Below are positions 1 through 10,829 of a DNA stretch of 64,000 nt, in pieces. Under the pieces are notes generated by a model, which saw nothing but the letters and a program-made list of their open reading frames with translations, did not search any database and was not told the DNA's origin. Position 1 is the stretch's first letter, and each line of letters starts with the position of its first letter. The DNA comes from Tetradesmus obliquus (lineage: Eukaryota; Chlorophyta; Chlorophyceae; Sphaeropleales; Scenedesmaceae). The DNA lies in contig CP126192.1 of the NCBI GenBank assembly GCA_030272155.1, forward strand, positions 4,126,501-4,190,500, given 5' to 3'. A program made the position numbers and the translations under genes.

Positions 1-8
1 CGCTGCAG

Positions 9-274
9 GCACCATGGGCAGCATGGACCTCCAAGGGCTGGGCTCCTCAGACATGGAGCAGCTCCTGCAAGGTGTGGCCATACAAGACCTAGTGGGCAAC
101 CAGCTGCTGATGTCTGGGGGCATGGAAGGGGGCATGGGTGGTATGGCAGGGCCCCAGGGGGCGCTGCTGCGGCTCATGGAGGCCCCTGGGCTGCTGCAGC
201 AAATGTTTGCTGGCTTGCAGGACCCAGCGGCTGCAGGACAGCAGCAGGAGGCGCAGGGTCAACCTGATGGCGGG

Positions 275-306
<32 letters not shown>

Positions 307-424
307 AGCTCAGAGTGTAGCAGGGGAGCAGGAAGCAGCTGGAGAGGGCCGGTTGCAGCAGCAGCAGTGGGAGGGAGGCGAGCAGCCTGAGGCTCAGGCT
401 GATGATGCGTCCGGCTGTAGCTGA
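9..424 (+). CDS. 3' terminal exon of an unidentified Gln-rich protein (partial)
   Basis: Only the last exon of this gene is in the window. A ctgcag acceptor sits just before base 9, and the frame then runs to a TGA at 422-424 (about 137 residues). The protein segment begins with a Met/Gly/Leu-rich stretch (short motifs such as MEQLLQG and LLQQMFAGLQ) and turns into a Gln/Ala/Gly-rich tail with a run of about ten Gln encoded by CAG/CAA. I see no recognisable domain, signal peptide or membrane segment. The composition resembles the disordered tail of a nuclear regulator or a scaffold, but that is a guess. The gene faces TIC40 tail to tail. The frame is convincing because of the clean stop and codon use; the function is unknown. 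Confidence 0.6.
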
Positions 425-533
425 GCTTGCACCAGTGGCACGCGCTGTTTATCTGAGGCGCTGCAAAGAGTGTGCGTGCTGCGACACCCATGCTTGGCAT
501 GTACATTATTGTGCAGAGTGGTGATGGCAGCGC

Positions 534-538
534 TGTAA
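534..538 (+). terminator. Candidate polyadenylation signal TGTAA for the first gene
   Basis: TGTAA lies about 110 bp after the TGA of the partial first gene. TGTAA is the usual green-algal poly(A) signal (known from Chlamydomonas). A second copy at 854-858 is an alternative. Five-base matches are common by chance, so this is only suggestive. Confidence 0.3.
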
Positions 539-1099
539 TTGGTTGCTGCAAATGCTACGCACTGCTTGTTTGCGGCCCTGCAATGCCTTCAAGGCGGCTT
601 GCTTTTCTGTTCCTAATGCTCAGCATGGCCGCAGTGGCATATGTCCGCACATCTGATGCTTGCGCCGCACAGGCGTGGCTGTGCTTATGACACTATGCAA
701 TGTGCTGCACTGTGGCCTGTCTTTCTCAAGCCGCACATAGTAGCTGCATCTGGACTAGCTCGGCTGCAGTGTTCAGCCTCTTGTGGCTTGTCATTGCCGT
801 TGCCAACGTATTGTGCTGTAGTACGGCACTGTGACACCACGCCACCCTCCATGTGTAATGGCAGCAGCAATTATTGACGTGTATGTGACACGGTGGCGTC
901 GCGGCAGCCTTGCACATGTGAGCTTTCTTTCTTGGGCGCGACAGTCTTGATGATAATGATCCTGATAGCACGGCACCTTAGACAGCAGGTTCGCTGAGCT
1001 AGTGGTACTACCAGTGACTGGGCACAAGCGTAGGATATGAGTGATCAAGATCTATAGGCGGTAGTTGCCACACCGGTTGCGTAAGGCGCATGTCCAGCA

Positions 1100-1104
1100 T
1101 TACA
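1100..1104 (-). terminator. Candidate polyadenylation signal TGTAA for TIC40
   Basis: Reverse-strand TGTAA (ttaca on the + strand) about 550 bp downstream of the TIC40 stop. Position and motif fit a green-algal 3' UTR. Chance matches are possible. Confidence 0.35.
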
Positions 1105-1651
1105 ATCACTTCTAGAGCCATCACCTCAACGCACTGTCTGCCATGACGACCACACTTTCAAAACCGCAACGCACCATATGGTGCAGTGTGACTGTAGTAT
1201 CCGTGCCATTGCCATCATGGCAGGATGAATCACATGATGTAAGCGCCACAAAGCCGGCCTGACACGCATGCTAGGTCGACACCAAATAGTGCGCAACAAA
1301 CCTGACACAGTGCTCCGAGCGGGCGTGCCTGTCGCTTTGCAGCCGTTGCGGCTTGGATGACGCCAACATGCCTCAAGTAGTGAACTGCCTGTCATGTTGC
1401 GATGCCTGCTGAAGTACACACTCTACTCTGCCCGCACACTCTCTCTCACGTGCTGCCTGCGTGCCCTTCCTCGGACACAACCCGCCCCTCCCACACCGCC
1501 CCCAAGCACCTCCCACCACCAACCCAGCCCCGCCCTGCCATCCCCGCCCACTCCGAAACGTGCAGCCCCGCCTGCCACCCCCACCCCCAACTCTGTCATG
1601 CTGCAGCACCCTGCTGTTGCTCGCTGTTATCCATGCCACATCCACCACACT

Positions 1652-4600
1652 TTACTTCTGCGCCGGCATGCCTGGCATGCCTGGCATTCCCGGCATGCCC
1701 TGGCCCTGCATCTGCGGCGCGAAGATCTCCGTGACCTTCTCCAGCACCGCCATGACCTCCTTGTCGTCCTGGTACTTGGTGATGTTCATGGGGTTCTGGC
1801 TGATGTCGAAGATGGCTTGCTGCACCTTGGGGTTGGAGAAGCCGGCTGCAAGGTCGGGCGTGGCCAGCACCTGCAGACAGAGGGAAAGATAGGCCCGTCA
1901 GATCCAGTGTTGGCGGGATTGCCAGTCAGATTGCTGGTCATGTGTTGCAATGTGGTGGTGATGCAGCGTTAGACTGCAAACTCCAAACATGCATTAGCAA
2001 GCAAACCCAGCTAAAAAGTGACACGACTGCCAGGGCCAGCACGCGCGCAGCTACAGCTGCAGTGCTTTGCACTGCATGTTGTTTGCACTGCATCTACTAG
2101 GCAGATATCAGCCATTCCGATGTCCACAACGGAGAGTGAGCAGCCAGCAGCAAGCTACGCTGTTGCGCCATGCCGCATGCCGCATGCTGCTGCGCTTTGT
2201 GCGCCCCGCACCTTCTGGATGACGTCCTCGGGCTTGAGCCCCAGCTCGCTGAACTGCGCCTGCACCTTCTCCTGGCTGAAGTCCATCTGGTTCATCATGT
2301 TCATCATCTCAGGGCTCATGCCCATGCCCTGCAGCAGCGGCAGCAGCAGCAGCAGCCCATCAGCGCAGCGCCGGCAAGGCTAGCGTAGCAGTGCAGGCAA
2401 GAACAGGTGTGCGTGCATGCTGCAGAAGCTCAGCTGAACTGCATTCAAGCATACGGCTGGCTCCACAACAGAGCCAGAGGACGCAAACAGGCGACACAAA
2501 GCTATGCTAGACAGAAAACGACCTATTTCAGTGTCGCACTTGCAGCACGCGCTATTCTGTTTGAGGTGTCAGCTGCCAGCACTAACCATCCTGCATCTGC
2601 AAAGCCCAAGGCCATTCAAGACGCTCGCCACTCACCGACTGCGCGAACACGCCCTCCATCTGCTTGCGCACTTCGGGGTTGTTCAGCATCCACTCAATGC
2701 TCTCCGGGTTGCGCATCGGCTCAGGCAGGTACGGGTACAGCATCTTCTGCATGTTAGGGTCGCGCAGCATCTTCTCCATCATGGCGGTCATCTGAGCAGG
2801 GTCCTGCGCTGCTGCGTTGCCTGCCGCACCGCTGCTGTCGCCGCCGCCCACGTCTGTGAAGAAGCCCGTTGCCTGCGGCCCGCTGCTGCTGGTGCTGCCG
2901 CCGGTTGGCTCCTTGACGACTGGCTCTACAACATCCATCTTAGGCGCAGCAGCCGACGCGCTGCTGGTGCTGGTGCTGGTGCTGCTGCTGCTGCTGCTGG
3001 CGCCATTGCTGGAGGCTGCAGCAGGCTCGGCTGCTGGCGCTGCTGCTGCTTGGGTGGGGCTGCTGCTGCTGGGGCTGCTGCCAGAGCGCGCAGCAAACTT
3101 CTCGCCGCGTACGCTGTCTGCTGCTGCAGCTGCTGCTGCTGCTGCTGACGGCTGCACAGGTGTTGCTGTGGTATCCACCGGTGCTGTTGGTGGTGTGAAG
3201 TTGGGTGCGAAGGGGTTAGCGGCACCATAGGGGCCGAATGGTGCTGCACCTGCTGCAGCGCCAAACGGTGAAGCACCTCCTGCCGCGCCAAAAGGACTGC
3301 AGGCACAACACCGCAGCGACAAGCCGATCAGCGTTGCATTCAGCACGTGACATGATTGAACAAGCGGCAGGTTGATGCTGCATGCACACACACTCCATTG
3401 AGCAGCCAATGCAGCTCCTGCTGTGCGAGACTGCCTGTCGGGATATGAGTGCAGCAGAGCGGTCTGTCACAGAAGCTTGAAACAAGCAACCGCATGCAGG
3501 TTTCATAAAGTTCGCATGCGCCATTCAGTCACGCTGCTGCGCACCTGGCTCCTGGTGCACCTGCACCTGGCTGGCCCATGCCCTTCATCATCTGCTTCAT
3601 GGCCTGCAGGCAACAACAAACACATGCTCCGATTAGCATTGCTTCTGTGGAGCAAGTGTGGTAGAGGTACGGAACATACAACACACAAAACAACGGCTGG
3701 CCCATGCCTTTGTAAACTGCTGCATTGCCTGCAGGCAGCGCCAGCACAACACATGCATGCAGGAGTCAGCACTCAACCCAGCAACCTTGGCTCCGACCAC
3801 ACTTGCTGCTGCTGGCTGTAGCAGCTTATAAGTTAGGAGAGTCGAACGGTGCACTAGGCAGGCAGGACACATCAAGCACGTCAAAAGCTGCCTGCTGCTT
3901 GTTGAGCTGACATGCAGTGCACACTTGCAACCACCGCACTCTGCTAGTGGCTGTATAAGTGAACTGGGTTGATCCACTTGAGCTGCTGCCTTGCTGCACT
4001 GCGTAAGCACTGCTCGAGTGCACCCAGCTGCTGGCATCCACTTGAGTCAAGTAGGCTGCTCACCATCTCTGCCATGAATGCCTGAGGGCCCTTCTTCATG
4101 AAGTTCTGCACCTGTTGGTGCAGGGCAGGAGCACAAGATGTGCATGGGCAGGCAAGTCAGTCAAGCCGCAAGCATACATCACTGCTGGAATGTAGGCAAG
4201 TTAGATGCAGAGGACTGTAGCCAAACACATAAGAAGACTATCCTGGGAACTACAACAAGGCCGCTGCATGCAAAGCATTACATGCATACATCAATGCATG
4301 GCAAAGATGGTCAACATGCATCTCTGTATGCATGCATGCATACAGCAACGGCAGTGACTGGCACGTACAGATGTGCATCATAGCAGACAAAAGAAACAGA
4401 GGTTAACGCAGGCAGAATCTGGCAGCTGCGCTACACAATGCTGCCAGCAGAGCTTTCTGTTACTCACGAAGTCTGCGACCTTGGCGACGACGATACCAGC
4501 GGCCATCCACACCCACCAGGGGATGCTGCTGCCGGCTTCCTGCTTGTACACTGGCGGTGGCACGTACATGGGCGGCACTGGCGGTGCAGCCACGTAGTAT

Positions 4601-4999
4601 TCGGGCATTGGGGCGCCCATCTGTAGCGCACAAAGGCGTGTTTAGCGACTAGGGCTACCATCTGCGCTGCATTGGGCCAGCCTGCCCAGCACTTTCCCAA
4701 CCCACCTGCTGCTGGTACTGTACATAGCCCTGGGGCGGCGCCACAGGCTGCACTGCCTCAGGCGTTTCAACAACTGGTGCCACTACGGGTGCTTCAACGC
4801 GATCGGTGCCTGCAATGAGCCCCATTGGTGTCAGCTCAAGTGACTCGAAGCGCGCTTAGGGAGTTCTCGATGCTCGAACCTCACCAGTCACGTTGGGCTG
4901 CGCAAAGACCTTCACATTCGGTCTTATAGCTCCAGCACGCCTCTGGGGCAGGCGTGGCCCCAGGGCGCTGGTTCGCTGCGCTGTCAGGCTCGCCTGCAT
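1652..4999 (-). CDS. TIC40: TIC40, inner-envelope co-chaperone of chloroplast protein import
   Basis: Eight exons keep frame throughout: 4885-4999, 4706-4809, 4468-4620, 4064-4111, 3545-3603, 2636-3296, 2212-2328 and 1652-1870, giving about 491 aa (land-plant TIC40 is about 450). The N-terminus (MQASLTAQRTS...) is Ser/Arg/Ala-rich and looks like a plastid transit peptide. Residues about 107-125 (IPWWVWMAAGIVVAKVADF) form the single membrane span. A long Ala/Ser/Pro/Gly-rich stromal linker follows, then a first Sti1-like module (NMQKMLYPYL...NPEVRKQM), and the last exon carries the conserved Hop/Sti1 domain with the motifs NPKVQQAIFDISQNPM and KYQDDKEVM. In plants TIC40 couples Tic110 to the stromal chaperone Hsp93. 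Identification rests on that C-terminal domain plus the overall architecture. The intron before exon 5 holds a decayed copy of that exon (see 3696-3728). The gene is divergent from the 4E-T-like gene, 302 bp apart. Confidence 0.9.
3696..3728 (-). pseudogene. Ghost copy of the start of TIC40 exon 5
   Basis: Within TIC40 intron 4, a direct copy of the exon 5 acceptor and its first roughly 33 bases lies 125 bp upstream of the real exon (ctgcagg at 729-735 against 604-610 in the 3 kb block). It still reads AMQQFTK against AMKQMMK in the real exon, but a one-base deletion breaks the frame just after, and no good donor follows. Intron sequence just outside the acceptor is also partly shared. Including it would disrupt the TIC40 frame, so it is read as a decayed tandem duplicate and not as a used exon. 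Confidence 0.7.
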
Positions 5000-5301
5000 G
5001 TTGGCTGGGGCTTTCAAAGTGGGCAATCTGCCGCTGCTGACCAATAGACACGCTGAAATTGACTGCAGCAGTGAAACAACGGCACGACCTCCTGCTTGCT
5101 TGCACGCTGTTACGGTGTCTCTCCAGTTCCCAGCTGGTGGGCTGCTGTAGCCCTGCAACAGCAGAGCTGCACTGCTTGCATGCTTTGACCCATTAGCATT
5201 ACAGCTTCAGTTGGGGCAAGTGGAAACACGATCGAAGCTGCATTAGACTGCACCAACAAGGACAGGCTCACACTAGACACAACCAGCAGCAAACTAGAGA
5301 A
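5000..5301. promoter_or_regulatory. Shared divergent upstream region of TIC40 and the 4E-T-like gene
   Basis: 302 bp separate the TIC40 start codon (-) from the 4E-T-like start codon (+). Both 5' UTRs and both core promoters must fit here. I see no convincing TATA box or named operator. The call rests on geometry alone. Confidence 0.5.
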
Positions 5302-7994
5302 ATGGAGGAAGAGCAATTCATAGATTTTACGCAGAAGGGTAGCAAGGGCAGCAATGGGATGATTAAGTACAGCAGGTGAGTTGAAGCAAGGATCATCTTG
5401 CTTCTTGCCAGGAAGATAGAAGCATCACGGCAATGGGCGCGCTGATACTGTTCGTCCTTATTGCATGGATTTTGCTCATTTGCTTCTGTGAATCGCACCA
5501 CCCCTGTTGACTCCTTGCCGGGGTCTGTCTGCCTCTTGCAGGGAAGAACTGCTTGCGATCGGTCGCAAGCCCGGGCTGACCGCCCCTCCTGTTGGAGTTA
5601 ATATGTCTGTACTGAGGTGCGCATGCTCGGTCGATGGCGTGCCCCGAAGTTCAGCCCGGGTAGCCCTGCTGCTGCACGGGTACCCCAGCACTTGATCACG
5701 TTGCCTAGAACTGAGCATTGCGCTGATTGCCTGCTGGCGCTGCAGAGAACTGGAGGAGCTGACGTTCTTTGACTCTGGCCCCAAGCCGGAGTGGGCCAAG
5801 GAGAAGCCCGCGTATGGCAGGCTGGACTTTCTGCGGCCAGGTCAGCAGCTGCTGCTGGCGGTCCAGCAGCAGCGTGTGCTGGGGAACAGCTTCACACAGC
5901 AGCAACAGCAGCAGCTGGCTCCCATGAGCTTTGTGTCCAGCAGCAGCTCCTTCAGGATCAGTACTGCAGCTCTCAGCAGACCATGATGATCTGTCAGCAG
6001 CTGTTGAACAGCAGCAACAGCAGCAGCTGGAGCTCAGGCACGCAAGTGTGCATAGAACATGCTGCCATGCACTGGTTTATCACAGATTCTCGTCCTTGCT
6101 GCTGGATTGTAGTTGGTGAATGATCGCCGCAATCATACCTGCTCAACCTGCATGCCGCACATGTTCGCAGTGCCTCTGCCACATCTCTCAACGCCGATTA
6201 TCTACACACCATCCCTGCTCTGCGCACAACAAAGCGAGCCTCCCTGACACACCTCCACTCACACGTCACTCCTGCACACAACGCATCTCAACCGCAGGTG
6301 GCGGCTTCGGCGGCCCCATCCGCAGCAGGCTGGTGGGTGATGGCTCACTGCCTGAGGAGCTGCCGCCAGCGCGCTCAGTGGACCTGCTGGGACCGCCGCG
6401 GGGCTCCTCTGAGGGCATGGACATCCGCAGGTCATCCAGCTGGAGGCCGCCCCCGGAGAGCAGCGGGCTGACACCGCCCGGGGACCGCTGGAGCGGGCCC
6501 ACCACGCCGGTGAGTTCGATGCACGTGTGGTTTGCTCCATGTGTTGATTTGTTGTCGTGCCTGCTCCCTCAAATCATCGCGGTGAGCTGTGCAAGGTTGG
6601 CATGCAGTCTGCCGTGTTGCTGCAGCACGTCTGTTTGTGTGTAAGCCTGGGTACGGCCTCGCCGCGCTCCCTGTTGCGGACATCTCACGCATGGTTGTAT
6701 TTTGCTGCTGCCGTTGTTATGTGCATGTGCACCTGCAGGGCCGTCGGCTCGGCCCAGAGGAGCCGCCGCGCCGCGGCGGCCGCTGGGACGAGACAAAGGC
6801 GAGCACGCCAGAGCGCGACAGCTGGCGCAGCAACAGCCTGTCCTCCCCGCCCACCGACGACCGCGGCGGCTGGCGCGGTGGCGGCGCGGCTGCCGGCAGC
6901 AGCAGCAGCGGCCTGGCTGCGCGCGCGCCGCCGGCGCCGCCTGGCCGCTGGGGTGGTGAGGAGGATAGGCCTCGCGGCGCTGGCTGGGGCGGCAGCAGCG
7001 GTGCTGGTCCCAGCAGGGGCAGCATGGATGTTGACCGTGAGGTGCCGCGGCGGCCGCCGCCTGGCATGGGCCATGATGAGAAGTGGTCACGTGGGGGCTG
7101 GGGCGAAGGAGGGCATGAGCGGGAGCGGGAAGGTGGGGCTCCAGGATGGGGCAGGCGTGAGGGCGGCCCTCCTGGTGGCGGCGGCTATGGAGGTGGTGGT
7201 GGGGCTCACTGGGAGCGTGATCCTGCGTGGATGCATGACGGGCAGCAGGCGACTGCGGAGGGGCCGAGCCGAAGCACGATGCCGACGGCTCCTGCAGGCG
7301 GGCGGGCCGGCATGACTGCGAAGGACATCGAGCGCGAGCGGCAGGAGATGCAGGCGCAGTGGCGCGCAGAGGCGGCAGCCAAGAAGGTGCGCAGCAGCTT
7401 GCAGGACAGTGGCTGCTTGCAGGACAGGCGGCTGCTTGCAGGACAGGCGGCTGCTTGCAGGACAGGGGACAGCGCTTTGCCTGGCAGCAGCATGTTATGC
7501 TTGTTTGCGAGAACCGAAGCGTGGTCATGGTGCTTTCCAATCGGATCTGGCTTGTCAAATGTTAAAGCCTAGCCATAGGGTTGCGTGGGCATGGGCTGTT
7601 ATAACGCTACTGCCTTTGCTGCTGCTGCTGCTGCTGCGCCCTGCAGGGCCAGGAAGAAGACGACATGGCCTTCCTGCGCAGCGACAGCGACGACGAGCAG
7701 CAGCAGCAGCAGCCGCGCGCGAGCAGCAGGCAGGGCTCGCTGCACCTTGACCAGCAGGCCAGCCTGCCAGGCGGCAGCCACCCCAGCAGATCGCGCTTCT
7801 TTGACGTGCCCAGCGCTGACGGCCAGCCGCCGCCACCGCCGCCGCCACGTCAGCAGTCCGGCCCGCAGCCGGGCACGCCGTCTGGCGGCAGCGACGGGCC
7901 GTCTGTGCTGGGCCGCAAGCTCACGTTTGACCAGTTTAAGGCAGCGGCAGCCGGCGGCAACGTCAGCAGCCCCGCGGCGCCGCATCCGCCACCC

Positions 7995-8028
<34 letters not shown>

Positions 8029-10829
8029 GCCAGGTGCCTGGCAAGGCGCTGACCATGGCTGAGCTGGAGCACCAGATGAGCGGCGGGCCGCCAGCGCCTC
8101 CTGCAGCGCAGCCGCCTCCCCCACCAGGTGGGTGGCATGGGGCTATTGAATAGGAACAGAAGCTCTGGCAGTTGCATACATCGACATTCCTGCACTGGCA
8201 AGTGTCAGCTGCTAACAATGCAGCGTTGTTTGCACGTCATTCATCAAGCGCGTATAGCTTCTGGTCGGCATGCAACAACCACTTGATGCCAGTCCGGCTG
8301 GTTGTCAGAGCGGTGCAGCTGTGCTGCATTGATCTGTTCATGCTGTTCATGCTGACAATTGGCCCCAGCAACCAGGTGCTGACGGTGTTGCCCTTCTGTG
8401 CTGCTGCTGTTTCTGCCCTACAGGCATGCCTGGCAGCAAGGTGGACACAGAGGCATCCAAGAAGCTAATGGCTTTCCTCAAGAAGCCAGCAGCAGCAGCG
8501 CCAGGTCAGCAGCAGCAGCAGCATGCGGCGCCGCAGGCCCCGCCTCCAGGCATGGGCTTTGGCCCACCACCGCCACAGCCTGTGGCAGCAGCAGCAGCAG
8601 CTGGCCTGCGGCCGCTGGCAGCCACTGTCTCGGACGCTGCCTCAGCTGCTGATCATGCTGACGAGGACTTAGCAAAGCTTGCAGGACTGTTAGATCTGGG
8701 CCTGGACGAGGATGCAACAGCATCTGGCCTTGCAGGAAAGCTCGCCACGCTCGCGAAACGCGAGTCGGATGCAGCAGGTGGCGCAGCCAAGCGCGACTCA
8801 GCTTCTGGGCTGTCACCCACGCTGGGCACAGGCTTTGATTCCGTGCTGGGTGGCGGCAAGGTGCCGTCTGCGCTTGCAGGAATCTGGGGCAGCGGGCTCG
8901 GTGTGTGGGACCACGGGCCAAAATCCGCTGGAGCCACATCAGCGTCTTCGCTGCTGCCTGGGGCCTCACCATTTGGAGGAGGGCTAGCAGGCTTTGGTGC
9001 ACCATCTGCATCAGCGCCACAGCAGCCGGCAGCAGCGCAGCCGCAGCAGCCGGCAGCTTCGCTCGGAGATGGCCTGCGGCCGCCGGCGCTGGTACTGCCA
9101 GGTGGCGGTGTGTCCACTGAGCCTCCTTCTGCTGGCACGCCCGGGATGAGGCCTCCTGCATTGCCAGGGCTTGCGGGTGCTGGCGCTGCAGCAGCAGGGC
9201 CTGGCGCAGCAGCAAACCCTCTGGCGCAGCTGCTGGCGTCTGCTGCCGCGGGGGCACCTGGTGGTGCTGCAGGCGTGCGCCCGCCTGCTGCTAGTATGGG
9301 CTTCAATGCGGCGCAAGCTGCAGCAGCAGCAGGCATGGCGGGTCAGGCTGCAGGTGCTAGGCTGCCGGGTGGAGCTGCTGTGAGCGGCGGGTTCAATGCA
9401 GGGGCTGCAGGCATGGCCAACAACCCTCTGGCAATGCTGCTGGCACAGGGGCAGGCGAAGCAAGGGCAGATGGGCGCGGCAGGGCAAGCGCAAGGCATGA
9501 ATGCCCTGCAGCAGGCGCAGCAGCAGCAGCAGCAGCAGCAAGCACAGCAGCAGGCGCAGCAGCAGGTGAACTTTGCAGGGCTGATGCAGCAGGTTGCACA
9601 GCAGCAGGCGCAGCAGGCGGCTCAGCAGCAGGCGCTGGCTAGGCAGGGCTATGCACAGCAGGCGGTGCAGCAGCAGGCACAGCAGGCCGCCCAGCAGCAG
9701 CAGCAGCAGCAGGCACAGCAGCGTGCTCTGGCTGCATTCACGCAACAGCAGCAGCAGCTGATGGGTGGTGCTCGCCCCCAGCAGCCTCAGCAACAGCAGC
9801 AGCAGCAGCAGAACCTGCAGTACCTGCTGCAGCAGCAGCAGCAGGTCCAGGCCCAGCAGCAACAACAGCTGCGCCAACAGCAGCAGCAGCAGCAGCAGAC
9901 CAACCTGCAGCAACAGCAGCAGCAGTACCTGCTTGCTCAGCAGCTGGCTGCTCAGAACCAGGCAGCACTGGCAGCAAACTTGGCAAGCCGGTCGGCAGCA
10001 ATGGGTGGCCTGCAGCAGCAGGGCCAATTCCTGCAGGGCGCACAGGGTGCTGGCGGCTTTGCTGGTATGGCCGGCGCTGCAGCACAGAGGCCGGGCATGG
10101 GGCAGGTAGGCCTGGTTGCGTGGTGGCTGGAGGACTCTGGGTGTTGATGTCATCATGGCTGCTGGCTATCGCTGCTGGGTGGTGGTTTGCGGCGCGCAGT
10201 AGCAGCTGTCTCTTGCTGTCTAAATCTGCACTGTGCATGCCAGCAGCGCATCCAGTATAATTTGATTGCATGCTTGATGCGTATCATTCCGCCAGTTGCG
10301 CGTATGGCAGCCACCCTTGGTGTTGTACTAACCATCTGCTGCGTGTCTGCCTGCTGTCTGTGCGTGCAGCCTGGCGTGTTTGGCATGTCTGCTCAAGATC
10401 AGCAGGCGCAGCTGCGGCAGCTGCTGAGTCAGGCGCAGCAGCGGGTTCCAGGGATGCCAGGCATGGTGAGTGTGCTCTGCTGGGGGCGCTTGCTCACAGC
10501 GCTGCTGTGTGATTCATTGGCTGACAGTGTAGCTTAGGCCAGGTCAATTCGCGTTTTGAAGTGCATGTGTCGCTGAACAAGTCCTTGCAGGTCATGCACG
10601 TCACTTTGTGTTGCTTACGAGACGCTTACGAGACAGCTGCACAAGCTTTGCAATCCGGCAGTCCTATTTGCGTGTGTTGAGATGGGTGGCTGGTGCTAAC
10701 TGGACAAGCATGCATGCTCCGCGTGTGCTTGGGTAGGCTGCTGGCCTTACATCGTGTGCCACAAGTAAGCTAACCCTTGCCTCTGCTCCTGCTGCTGCTG
10801 CGCTTGCTGCTCGTTTCCTGCAGTCCTAG
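5302..10829 (+). CDS. eIF4E-transporter (4E-T)-like, Gln-rich translational repressor
   Basis: Nine exons keep phase: 5302-5375, 5542-5616, 5746-5840, 6298-6509, 6739-7386, 7647-8127, 8424-10105, 10370-10465 and 10824-10829 (about 1122 aa). The eIF4E-binding consensus Y-x4-L-hydrophobic is at residues 23-29 (YSREELL), split by intron 1, and is followed by LAIGRKPGL. A downstream segment (DSGPKPEWAKEKPAYGRLDFLRPG) and an SRSRFFDVPS stretch resemble the 4E-T family, whose members bind eIF4E, repress translation and sit in P-bodies. The middle is Arg/Gly/Trp-rich. The large exon 7 (561 aa) is dominated by Ala/Pro and then poly-Gln from CAG/CAA repeats, typical of a phase-separating protein. The final exon encodes only Ser plus stop, so the 3' end is the least certain part. 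Most large open frames on the opposite strand here are shadows of the CAG repeats. Confidence 0.72.
7396..7470 (+). repeat. Short tandem repeat, four units of about 19 bp, in an intron
   Basis: Directly behind the donor of exon 5 of the 4E-T-like gene, the unit cttgcaggacag plus a short spacer occurs four times with spacings of 18, 19 and 19 bp. Each unit carries a ttgcag acceptor-like core. Purely intronic by my model. Confidence 0.8.

Larger units (their letters stand above)
425..1651. other. Convergent intergenic region, no gene seen
   Basis: About 1.2 kb between the 3' ends of the first gene (+) and TIC40 (-). No open frame here has homology that I recognise or a plausible exon structure. 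It should hold both 3' UTRs: algal-type TGTAA signals occur on the + strand at 534-538 and 854-858 and on the - strand at 1100-1104. Confidence 0.5.

Noticed and set aside
6569-7558. 329-aa open frame on the - strand
   Set aside because: Antisense of the Arg/Gly-rich exon 6739-7386 and its intron; ends without splice partners or motifs.
9011-10156. 381-aa open frame on the - strand
   Set aside because: Shadow of the poly-Gln exon of the 4E-T-like gene: antisense of CAG repeats gives Leu/Cys runs with no stops. The + strand exon is phased on both sides.
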